This document shows, one piece after another, positions 1 to 6,530 of a DNA stretch of 13,458 bases. Position 1 is the stretch's first letter. The number at the start of each line of letters is the position of its first letter. Origin of the DNA: CAYYYG01 sp964476135 (GTDB taxonomy: Bacteria > Patescibacteriota > Microgenomatia > UBA1406 > GWC2-37-13). The notes beneath the pieces are model-generated. The model worked only from the letters and a program-made list of their open reading frames with translations, ran no database searches and had not been told where the DNA came from. Location: positions 1-13,458 of the forward strand of contig CAYYYG010000030.1 of assembly GCA_964476135.1 (NCBI GenBank), in the 5' to 3' direction. Position numbers and translations under genes: made by a program.

Positions 1-1956
1 GGCCGTATCCATAAAGCTATAAGTTGAGTTAGGGCCATAATAAGTATTCAGGTATGTTTTTACCTGTGTCTGCATGCTGGCCGAAAGGTATGGCAAAACC
101 TGGATTAAAGTGATCACTGTTTCTGCAGGACTGGAAAAATACTCAAAGATATCTCCGTAATCATCGGCATTGCCGAATTTTCCCGATCCGTATATATCAG
201 AAAATCCCATCGAGTGATAGCCTGGTTTAAGATGTCCGGCCGTCAACATTTTTTGCACCTCAACGGATAATTTTTGCTTCAGCAAAGCGGTGTCGGGAGG
301 GGTCACCGTATCTGTCTTTGTCGATATAGATATGATGGGTAATGGTGTTTTGGGCGACGTGCCATTATTACTCCATGAAAAAAGGGAATTGCCCTTCAAC
401 ATGAATAATTTACCTTTGTAAGGAACCGGGGGCGATTGGGTCGTGCCGTGCTTGCCATACACACCGTTTTTACTTTTATTTTTTCCGCTATAAATCTGCC
501 AGCCATCTATATTATTGTATCCAGGCAGACCGTCATCATACATCTGCTGATATCCTGGTGCGAGTGAATTATTGGCGAGATTGTAACTAAAGATCATCCA
601 GTCGCGGTTAGTCTGACTATGGGGAATGGTCACATCGTACATACCGGCTTCACGGTCACAGCATAAGCTCCAATAAACCATCTTTCCTCCTGATGAATAG
701 GCCATCGGCTCATCGCTCGCATGTCCACCACTGCGATGCACCTGACTCACATAAGGTGTGCCGAATTTCCATCCTACCGGTCCGCCGCGTGAAACCCAGC
801 CTGCCGCTATATAAGGTGTCGCCTGGTAAAGTACACCGTCCACTCCATTTACAATCGGCGGATACTTATTCCCTGAATGAGTTAGATTACCGCCGATAAA
901 AGGAGCGTACTCCTTTTTACCGTCTCCGTCTGAATCAAAAGAATACTCCACTCCTGTCTGTCGATCTATGATTGTCGTATAGTGCCGGTACGGATAGTTC
1001 TCCAGATAGTCTGTAATGCGCCGCGCATCCATAACGTCGGTACCAGCGACCCAAGGCCCGGATATGTTTCCGGCATTCGGCAGATTGTCTACGGAAAATA
1101 ATAACGTAGTCTCGCCGGTCGTTCCGACATTACTCAAGGTTAAGTTGAATTCGGATGAACGATAATTTTCACCCGAACTAAAAACAACATAATCTTTGTT
1201 TGTGGTTTTGTCATAGTAAACCACAGGCCAGAATGAATAAAAGCCCTGACCGTTAAGAATATTTGTGCGCCAGACCATACTGCCTGTTAAGGCATTAACA
1301 GCATATCCACGCATATCATTGGATGCAAAATATAATACTCCACCTTTATAGGCAGCAGAAAATAATATCGGACCGCCTGTTTGATAGCTCCATTTTTTTG
1401 CACCATTTATTCCATCAAATGCATACATGTACCCATCCCGGTTACCGACATACACCATCGGCTTTCCACCGGTGTAGGAATCGGAAATTATAAGCGGGTT
1501 GGTTTCAAATCCGCCGCTGACATCGGTGTCTTTGGTCGACCATATAAGATTACCGCTGGTTGCGTTAATCGCATAAATCTTGCGATCATAGGATCCAACG
1601 AATGCAGTCAGGACGTTATTAACCATCGCGATCGTGGGAGAATTTCCAAGCGGCAGCTCAGTATTAAACATCCAATCAAGAGCACCGGTCGTTGCGTTAA
1701 AAGCGTACAATCCTTTCGCGGTTGAGACATAAACTCTCCCATTTGAAACAATCGGCTGGACTTTATAAGGTATGTAAGCTTCGATCGGACGATACCAGTC
1801 TATATTTAGATATCCTCTGACCTCCTCACTCGACCAGCTCGTCCTTTCCGGGTTTGCTGCGACCATTGGCCAGCCGTCGACTGTCTGAGCGTAAGTCAGC
1901 CGACTGAACATAGTCACATACAACAGCATTAATAATGCGGGAAATATATTTTTCAT
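1..1956 (-). CDS. Exported PQQ-type beta-propeller protein, partial (C-terminus beyond window)
   Basis: The frame is open from ATG at 1956 to the window edge (652 codons), so the C-terminus is missing. Residues 1-24 form a signal peptide (MKNIFPALLMLLYVTMF, then ...TYA|QT), so the protein is probably exported. The start of the mature protein, DGWPMVAANPERTSW, is typical of PQQ-like propellers. At least four blade motifs follow near residues 73-98, 119-141, 166-190 and 203-230 (for example GLYAFNATTGALDW, KIYAINATSGNLIW, YMYAFDGINGAKKW, RGYAVNALTGSMVW), matching the quinoprotein/PQQ repeat superfamily. Later residues (about 560 onward) look alpha-helical and I do not recognise them. It is the second gene of an operon: its ATG overlaps the TGA of the upstream gene (ATGA), implying translational coupling. 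Family membership alone does not prove PQQ binding or dehydrogenase activity; many such propellers are only scaffolds or sugar-binding surface proteins. The fold call is solid, the function is unknown. Confidence 0.85.
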   Translation of the reverse strand, partial: MKNIFPALLMLLYVTMFSRLTYAQTVDGWPMVAANPERTSWSSEEVRGYLNIDWYRPIEAYIPYKVQPIVSNGRVYVSTAKGLYAFNATTGALDWMFNTELPLGNSPTIAMVNNVLTAFVGSYDRKIYAINATSGNLIWSTKDTDVSGGFETNPLIISDSYTGGKPMVYVGNRDGYMYAFDGINGAKKWSYQTGGPILFSAAYKGGVLYFASNDMRGYAVNALTGSMVWRTNILNGQGFYSFWPVVYYDKTTNKDYVVFSSGENYRSSEFNLTLSNVGTTGETTLLFSVDNLPNAGNISGPWVAGTDVMDARRITDYLENYPYRHYTTIIDRQTGVEYSFDSDGDGKKEYAPFIGGNLTHSGNKYPPIVNGVDGVLYQATPYIAAGWVSRGGPVGWKFGTPYVSQVHRSGGHASDEPMAYSSGGKMVYWSLCCDREAGMYDVTIPHSQTNRDWMIFSYNLANNSLAPGYQQMYDDGLPGYNNIDGWQIYSGKNKSKNGVYGKHGTTQSPPVPYKGKLFMLKGNSLFSWSNNGTSPKTPLPIISISTKTDTVTPPDTALLKQKLSVEVQKMLTAGHLKPGYHSMGFSDIYGSGKFGNADDYGDIFEYFSSPAETVITLIQVLPYLSASMQTQVKTYLNTYYGPNSTYSFMDTA

Positions 1957-3548
1957 AAACTAAAATAGCCCTTTCGCCATTGTTCGAAATCGATAATATC
2001 TACTTTCCCATTATTATCAAAGTCAGCATTATTAGCAACGATGCTTTGAAAATATTCTTTCCTCCAAACTTCAAAATCAGCTATCATTATCGAACCGTCG
2101 CAGTCGGCGTCTCCCTTAATCTTATTTATACAATCCCGTATGCCGGTGGGAGTTGTGGTCGATTGCTGTACCAACACATGAAAACTGGGATATATTATGT
2201 TAACACCTTCCACGTTATCCCATACAGACATATTTGCAAAACGTATAGAAAATTCCGGATCATTCTGCAATCTTGGCGACATATCGGGAATCCAGAGACC
2301 GATTTTATAATCTCCAGGAACTATATTTGATGTAAGTGTTGTATTAATAGGCAAACTGATTCCCATTCCCGGAAGCCACCGACGCGGATCGAGCGGGGTT
2401 TCAATCGTAAACCGGCCATTTACGCCTATAAATACCAGATAAACCTTCCGGAAATTATACGACGCCGCGTAACCCTCGTTTTTCATGCTTAGAGTTAAGT
2501 CGATCTGTCCACCCGCCTCAACCGTATCGGTTATTTTCATTGACTCAAGCACAAATCGATAGCCGAGTTTTCTTCTTATGTCAGAGAGGCATCCGTCACT
2601 CTCCCAGCCGGCAATCACATCTGGATGGTACTCATTATTCATAAACGACCAGTGTAATGCCGCAAGCTCGGAAACAGCTACAGAACAGCTTGTTCTTGGC
2701 AAATTAACAGAACAGGATTCTCCGCCGATTGGGGTATATAAACCGTCTTGCCCGATATAATTTTTCCAGTAATCGATTTCCGCTTGGGGCGGATCTTGAA
2801 GTGGTAGTGTCCGATAAGTACCGGAATCGCTTTTATCGGAAAGGAAACAATCATTATGGTGTCCAATCCTTGACTTTATACTGCCCGTAAACGCATCCGA
2901 TGGAGCGATCGCTTCTCCGTAAAGCGATTTCTTATCTCTCGGGTATCGCAGCTGCAGAGGAATCGTCGTCGGCAAGGCAGCGGCAAGCGCTTCGACAATT
3001 GCCGTGCTGTTAGGTGTAATATTCAGATCATTATACGAACTGTGCCATTCGCCCCAATGACCGGCAAACCCAACCTGCATTGCCGCTATCGAATCGGCCT
3101 CCTCCTGAAAAATGGATTTGAGTTGATTTATATGCTGTAAAACAATATCGATCGGGGCGTCGGGAGTCATCTGGCTTTTGTCGGTTGACCAACCGGGGCC
3201 GAAGTTATAAATAAATCTGGCGACAACTTTCATTTTTTTGGCTCTTGCATCTTGGAAAGCGGCCTGAATTCTATTGAGGCCGGCGGCATCGATGGGTCTT
3301 GATCTATAGTTGTCGAGGCGAAAATATATCCATATCAAGGTATCGGATTGATTAGCCTTTGCGATTCCACCGAAATCACCTACCCTATCCGGCCAAACAT
3401 CTACTTGCCCCATGAATCCGCGCTCCGGATTTGGAATATCTTCGACAGTGGGTAAAAATATGACAGTTTTTTGCGTCTGTGCATACACACCTCTAGAAAC
3501 AAAAATTATAGATATCGATATCAAGAATATAAATAAAATAACCCGCAT
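1953..3548 (-). CDS. Exported DUF4874/DUF4832-type glycosidase-like protein with C-terminal dockerin-like domain
   Basis: 531 residues. Signal peptide at 1-23 (hydrophobic run, then VYA|QTQ), the same cleavage style as its operon partner. Residues 35-200 contain NPERGFM (40-46) and GFAGHWGEWHSS (160-171), hallmarks of DUF4874, and about 205-455 resembles DUF4832; these pairs are TIM-barrel, glycoside-hydrolase-like extracellular proteins. E167 in the GHWGEW motif is a plausible catalytic or substrate-contact residue (inference). Residues 478-530 contain two EF-hand-like dockerin repeats, starting at D480 (DADCDGSIMIADFEVW) and D509 (DFDNNGKVDIIDFEQW), each with the spaced acidic residues of a calcium loop. 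First gene of a two-gene secreted operon, overlapping the propeller gene by 4 bases. Start: the -10-like TATGAT ends 5 bases before this ATG and there is no convincing Shine-Dalgarno, suggesting a leaderless message. The substrate is unknown; no cohesin partner is in the window. Confidence 0.85.
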   Translation of the reverse strand: MRVILFIFLISISIIFVSRGVYAQTQKTVIFLPTVEDIPNPERGFMGQVDVWPDRVGDFGGIAKANQSDTLIWIYFRLDNYRSRPIDAAGLNRIQAAFQDARAKKMKVVARFIYNFGPGWSTDKSQMTPDAPIDIVLQHINQLKSIFQEEADSIAAMQVGFAGHWGEWHSSYNDLNITPNSTAIVEALAAALPTTIPLQLRYPRDKKSLYGEAIAPSDAFTGSIKSRIGHHNDCFLSDKSDSGTYRTLPLQDPPQAEIDYWKNYIGQDGLYTPIGGESCSVNLPRTSCSVAVSELAALHWSFMNNEYHPDVIAGWESDGCLSDIRRKLGYRFVLESMKITDTVEAGGQIDLTLSMKNEGYAASYNFRKVYLVFIGVNGRFTIETPLDPRRWLPGMGISLPINTTLTSNIVPGDYKIGLWIPDMSPRLQNDPEFSIRFANMSVWDNVEGVNIIYPSFHVLVQQSTTTPTGIRDCINKIKGDADCDGSIMIADFEVWRKEYFQSIVANNADFDNNGKVDIIDFEQWRKGYFSL

Positions 3549-3553
3549 ACCTT

Positions 3554-3583
3554 ATCATAGTACCAGAAACCCGCCTGACGCAA
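3554..3583 (-). promoter_or_regulatory. Putative promoter of the DUF4874/dockerin operon
   Basis: Read on the minus strand: TTGCGT (3583-3578), an 18-base spacer, then TATGAT (3559-3554, 5/6 to consensus). Only 5 bases (AAGGT) separate the -10 from ATG, so transcription would start at or next to the start codon. The -35 is weak (3/6). Confidence 0.45.
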
Positions 3584-3601
3584 CTTTCCAAAATCACTGA
3601 A

Positions 3602-3615
3602 GTGACATATGTCAC
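3602..3615. promoter_or_regulatory. Perfect 14-bp palindrome, candidate operator
   Basis: GTGACATATGTCAC is an uninterrupted perfect palindrome about 20 bp upstream of the -35 of the minus-strand secreted operon and about 55 bp upstream of the plus-strand RNA element. It overlaps a smaller TCACT-GA-AGTGA inverted repeat (3594-3605). Size and position suit a dimeric regulator site; no regulator is identified. Confidence 0.4.
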
Positions 3616-3670
3616 CGTAACAAATAAAATCTTTATATAAACTGAGATTGAACAAGATAGAACATTAAAA

Positions 3671-3812
3671 AGCCGCGTCAGGTGCAGTGAAGAAAGAAGA
3701 ATCTCATTGTATGAAAGGCCATGCTCTCTGAGACTTTGCTCATTCTCGGTATGATCTCTCATGTTCGGAGATTCTTGCACAAACCTTCACTGCATCTGAG
3801 GCGGTTTTTTTT
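3671..3812 (+). ncRNA. Structured RNA element, copy 1 of an unrecognised family
   Basis: Outer stem: 3673-3692 pairs with 3785-3804 over 20 positions with one G-G mismatch and one G-U, followed by eight T (3805-3812), so the 3' end is an intrinsic terminator. Inside is a 74-base core (3700-3773) folding as nested short helices: AATCTC/GAGATT (3700-3705 with 3768-3773), TATGA/TCATG (3710-3714 with 3759-3763), CATGC/GTATG (3720-3724 with 3749-3753) and an apical TGAG/CTCA or TGAGA/TCTCG. Internal loops are symmetric, 4/4 then 5/5 bases. The same plan recurs at 4496-4641. It lies between the HD gene end (3820) and the secreted operon; an A-run at 3667-3671 gives a U-tract on the other strand, so it may also terminate the HD transcript. 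No clear promoter is seen for this copy. I do not recognise it as a known RNA family. Confidence 0.65.
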
Positions 3813-3819
3813 AATTAAG

Positions 3820-4395
3820 TCAGATCTCCATAACGGAAAGAAATTTCTCGACCTTCAGTAGATCGATTTCATTATGCCGACAATAGTCGAACAGGATTCT
3901 TTTTTGTTTATTTGCAATTTCCAGTGCTAATCTCTGCCTTTTTTTATTAAGAATATTCGGAGATACTTGTTTTATCTCATACAAAAAAGCGATTAAATCG
4001 ATCACTTTTAAATCTTTTTTCAGCTCGTTATCCTCAACCACATTTAACGCTTTCAAAATATCTCTCTGAATCTGCTCGAGCTCTGCCTTGACAGTCTCCG
4101 ACTTAAACATCGGGAGGATATCTCCGGTCACTGCTTCATGCATATCGTGAAGCAGTGCAAGAGTAACAAGTTTGTGAGTTTTTTCCTCCGAAAACCCATT
4201 GTACTTTGCCCAGAACAATCCTAAAAAGGCGGCGGCAACCGAATGTTTGCCGACACTCCAGCTTTCTCCAAATCCGCTCACACCAAACGCACGCGGAATT
4301 TGAAATATATTCATCAAAAAATCGAGCTTCGGATTCTTTTGCACATCTTTCAGCAATCCTTGCGGAGTAAATATGTCCTCGGTGGAATATTTCAT
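3820..4395 (-). CDS. HD-domain phosphohydrolase, YfbR-like (5'-deoxynucleotidase family)
   Basis: 191 residues, close to YfbR-family length. The HD metal site is visible: H51 (GKHS), H83-D84 (ALLHDMHEAVTGDI) and D133 (LKVIDLIAF), with E87 and D92 in the HD-x2-E-x4-GD context typical of YfbR/HD_3 proteins. W47 just before H51 recalls the conserved Trp of YfbR. Expected role: a cytosolic metal-dependent phosphohydrolase acting on deoxynucleoside monophosphates or a similar nucleotide; the exact substrate cannot be read from sequence. There is no signal peptide or membrane segment. It stands alone as a transcription unit, with divergent or separate promoters on both sides, and is flanked by the two RNA elements. 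The start ATG at 4395 has no Shine-Dalgarno; TACAAT ends 6 bases upstream, so the message is probably leaderless. The HD call is strong, the nucleotidase activity likely but unproven. Confidence 0.85.
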   Translation of the reverse strand: MKYSTEDIFTPQGLLKDVQKNPKLDFLMNIFQIPRAFGVSGFGESWSVGKHSVAAAFLGLFWAKYNGFSEEKTHKLVTLALLHDMHEAVTGDILPMFKSETVKAELEQIQRDILKALNVVEDNELKKDLKVIDLIAFLYEIKQVSPNILNKKRQRLALEIANKQKRILFDYCRHNEIDLLKVEKFLSVMEI

Positions 4396-4401
4396 GTCAA
4401 G

Positions 4402-4430
4402 ATTGTATACATTGAATAACCATTTCTCAA
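4402..4430 (-). promoter_or_regulatory. Putative promoter of the HD gene
   Basis: On the minus strand TTGAGA (4430-4425), 17-base spacer, TACAAT (4407-4402, 5/6). Six bases (CTTGAC) lie between the -10 and ATG at 4395, so the expected transcription start falls on or beside the start codon. Confidence 0.55.
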
Positions 4431-4459
4431 ATCGTGATAAATTTAACAGTAAATATCCG

Positions 4460-4488
4460 TTGAAATATATATATTGGTGATGTATAAA
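4460..4488 (+). promoter_or_regulatory. Putative promoter of RNA element copy 2
   Basis: TTGAAA (4460-4465), exact 17-base spacer, TATAAA (4483-4488). The predicted start (about 4495-4497) is within five bases of the outer stem (4501), so the promoter appears dedicated to the RNA rather than to a downstream gene. Confidence 0.6.
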
Positions 4489-4495
4489 TACATTG

Positions 4496-4641
4496 AAAAA
4501 CTCCGCCCGATGTGGTCGAGAATCTCAAACGGTAATCTCAGCGTATGAAAAACCACGCCTCGGAAACGGCTCCGGCGTTTCAGCGTGATTTCTCATGTTT
4601 GGAGATTGCCGCCAGCTCCACCACATCTGGTGGAGTTTTTT
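4496..4641 (+). ncRNA. Structured RNA element, copy 2, probable stand-alone small RNA gene
   Basis: Outer stem 4501-4516 (CTCCGCCCGATGTGGT) pairs with 4620-4635 over 16 positions with one mismatch and one G-U, followed by six T (4636-4641). The 74-base core (4534-4607) matches copy 1 in length and helix spacing: AATCTC/GAGATT (4534-4539 with 4602-4607), TATGA/TCATG (4544-4548 with 4593-4597), CACGC/GCGTG (4554-4558 with 4583-4587), then GAAACG/CGTTTC (4563-4568 with 4576-4581). Internal loops are again 4/4 and 5/5. Relative to copy 1, CATGC/GTATG has become CACGC/GCGTG with pairing kept, and the outer stems share little sequence but both pair. A second AATCTC at 4521-4526 could offer an alternative register. 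With its own promoter (4460-4488) and terminator, it reads as an independent RNA of about 145 bases in the divergent gap before 4678. Confidence 0.7.
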
Positions 4642-4642
4642 C

Positions 4643-4671
4643 TTGCTTTCATTTCAAAATACTGCTAGGAT
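4643..4671 (+). promoter_or_regulatory. Putative promoter of the membrane-sensor gene pair
   Basis: TTGCTT (4643-4648), 17-base spacer, TAGGAT (4666-4671), with the extended -10 dinucleotide TG at 4663-4664. Six bases separate it from ATG at 4678, again a leaderless arrangement. The -35 begins directly after the T-run of RNA element 2. Confidence 0.45.
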
Positions 4672-4677
4672 AGAAAT

Positions 4678-5478
4678 ATGGACGGAGATAACGCCTTAAG
4701 GAGTGCTCTTAAATATTCTTTGATCATTTTATTTCTTGCCACTTTTATTCTTGGGATTTATTTATTCAAATCACCTTTCAAAACAGGTTTTCTTAATTAC
4801 AGTTTCAATATCGCAAATGCCTTCATATACCTCATCGGTGGATCGGCCGGACTATATTTCCGTAAAAGGTTGAGTGCGAATCAGGCACTATATAAATCAG
4901 TGGTATTTTTAAGTTTCGGTTTAATAATGTGGGCGACGGCATCGCTCGTCTGGAGCTACTATAATATAGTATTAAATGTCGAATCGCCTTATCCGTCATT
5001 TGCGGATGTGTTCTATCTGGCGTTCACATTATTCGCATCTATGGGAGTGTTGAGTTTATTAAGCTCGCTGAAAGCCCCCATTACCGCGAAAAATATCATC
5101 GAATCCGCAGTAATCATGATTTTCACCTATATAACTATTGTTGCTGTTATAGCACAACCAACACTCTCCGACGAAACCCCCTTTCTTACCACTTTTTTCG
5201 ACTTCGTATATCCGTTAAGTGATGCATTTATTTTTGCCTTCGCTCTGATCGCAGTTAATATAAGCAGCGAAAAAATTCATAAGCCCCTCATGTTTTTGCT
5301 TGCCGGTCTCCTTTTACAGGTTGTTGCCGATCTGCTTTTCAGCTACCGATCAATCAACGGAATATACTGGAATGGCGACTTTTCTGATATGATTTTTTGC
5401 GCGAGCGGTTTTGTCCTGTCGGCAAGCATAATTAGCCTTGTCGGCAAAAACTATAAGAAATCGGATCTATGGCTATAA
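4678..5478 (+). CDS. Eight-helix integral membrane protein, putative sensory module
   Basis: 266 residues, almost wholly membrane. Hydrophobic helices lie near 12-30, 40-60, 72-95, 108-130, 139-160, 172-193, 202-222 and 234-255. The loop and helix ESPYPSFADVFYLAF (102-116) resembles the PYPSxADxFYL motif I associate with multi-helix N-terminal sensor domains of GGDEF and kinase proteins (from memory). Here no cytoplasmic output domain follows: the protein ends soon after the last helix at KKSDLWL. Its stop overlaps the start of the CHASE-like gene by 10 bases, so the two are co-translated and probably form one membrane complex (inference). The histidine kinase encoded convergently next door is the obvious candidate output. 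Start ATG 4678 fits the -10 spacing; no Shine-Dalgarno is seen. Alternative: a transporter-like or lipid-modifying membrane protein, for which no motif is seen. Confidence 0.75.
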   Translation: MDGDNALRSALKYSLIILFLATFILGIYLFKSPFKTGFLNYSFNIANAFIYLIGGSAGLYFRKRLSANQALYKSVVFLSFGLIMWATASLVWSYYNIVLNVESPYPSFADVFYLAFTLFASMGVLSLLSSLKAPITAKNIIESAVIMIFTYITIVAVIAQPTLSDETPFLTTFFDFVYPLSDAFIFAFALIAVNISSEKIHKPLMFLLAGLLLQVVADLLFSYRSINGIYWNGDFSDMIFCASGFVLSASIISLVGKNYKKSDLWL

Positions 5479-6530
5479 CCGAAACATCCTCCAAGAAGCG
5501 CCCTTCTTATTTGATCCAATATTACATTACTGCGGTATTGCTTATTTTATTACTGATCTTCAATATTTTCATATGGCAGATTGTGAAAAACCAGCTTGAT
5601 CACGCTGCCGAAAAAACCGAACAGGAAAAAATCGAGATAGTCGCAAACAACATGCGTGTCTACATGCATGAATATGAAGAGACGGCTATCTTCGGCAGCG
5701 TATATCTCGGAAATGATCTAATAAGCCGAAAATCTTTCGACAAATACTTCTCCGACACTTTAAAAACACATGGAAAAGAAGCGCAAGCGATCAGCTCTAT
5801 ACTATATGTAGAAAAAATTACCGATCTTGAAGAATTTAAAAAATCGATATCCAAGAATGAAGAATTCAGCTTGGATGAAAAAGCTTTTTATAAAATTACA
5901 CCCTATGAAACTGTACCAGCCTATGTAGTCAAGTATGTATATCCATTTGAAGAAAACCGGTTATATCTGGGTTACAACACCATTACCGACGAAGAGCAAT
6001 CAGTCGCGATGGAAAAATCATCAAGTAATAATAGCCTCGCAGCCACCCGAAAAAGGTCCTTCATAAACAAAGATCAGATCGTCATCTACAACCCGGTCTA
6101 TTCGCATACAAACCCGACGGAAATGAAAGGATATGTAGCTGTTCTTATAGATCCAAAAAGACTTTTTCAGGATCTGGAATCGATAGGCGCCGATGCTCCT
6201 TTTGCGGTTTATGAAGGTAAAATTAATGCGTCCGATATCAATAATAAAGAATTATATTTTGAATCCGGTTTCAACCCACTTAAGGGATTGGTGAAAACTA
6301 AAGTCAATAATATAGTCAAGCATGTCCATTTAGCCGATCAACCACTTACATTCATTTTCACGACACCCAAAAAACCCACCCTGCCGAACGAACAACAGTT
6401 ACTACTCAATATTCTGCTTCACGGCGGATCGGGCATCATATTCATACTCTTCGTCATTGTTAATCTGCTCATAATTACCGTAAGTAAAACAAAAAGTCTC
6501 AACAATCCGCAGTCAAAAATACAGAATTAA
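5469..6530 (+). CDS. CHASE-like extracytoplasmic sensor without output domain
   Basis: 353 residues: a short basic N-terminus, TM1 at 17-38, an extracytoplasmic region at about 40-310, TM2 at 316-338 and a 15-residue cytoplasmic tail. The external region resembles CHASE domains: a long helix after TM1 (43-70), ISSILYVEKITDLEEF (108-123), then LYLGYNTITDEEQSVAMEKS (165-184), which corresponds to the CHASE LGYD-type segment, and a closing IYNPVY...MKGYVAVLIDPKRLF (206-233). CHASE domains bind small ligands outside the membrane and normally sit on kinases or cyclases; here only TM2 and a tail follow, so signalling would have to go through a partner. Starts inside the end of the upstream membrane gene (10-base overlap) and ends overlapping the stop of the convergent histidine kinase by 4 bases. 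The ligand is unknown. Confidence 0.7.
   Translation: MAITETSSKKRPSYLIQYYITAVLLILLLIFNIFIWQIVKNQLDHAAEKTEQEKIEIVANNMRVYMHEYEETAIFGSVYLGNDLISRKSFDKYFSDTLKTHGKEAQAISSILYVEKITDLEEFKKSISKNEEFSLDEKAFYKITPYETVPAYVVKYVYPFEENRLYLGYNTITDEEQSVAMEKSSSNNSLAATRKRSFINKDQIVIYNPVYSHTNPTEMKGYVAVLIDPKRLFQDLESIGADAPFAVYEGKINASDINNKELYFESGFNPLKGLVKTKVNNIVKHVHLADQPLTFIFTTPKKPTLPNEQQLLLNILLHGGSGIIFILFVIVNLLIITVSKTKSLNNPQSKIQN

Noticed and set aside
693..1725. Plus-strand frames inside the propeller gene
   Set aside because: The minus-strand frame is continuous with a signal peptide and clear propeller repeats; the plus-strand frames are short and featureless.
3493..3780. Minus-strand reading frame across RNA element 1 (SPNMRDH...GLSYNEI), whose peptide resembles that read in element 2 (SPNMRNH...GFSYAEI)
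   Set aside because: The similarity follows from the shared 74-base core of equal length. The copy-2 frame stops soon after the core, and the changes preserve RNA pairing rather than codons.
3671..4641. Integron attC-type recombination sites flanking the HD gene
   Set aside because: The elements are imperfect palindromes, but they lack GTTRRRY/RYYYAAC core sites and end in T-runs; no integrase is visible.
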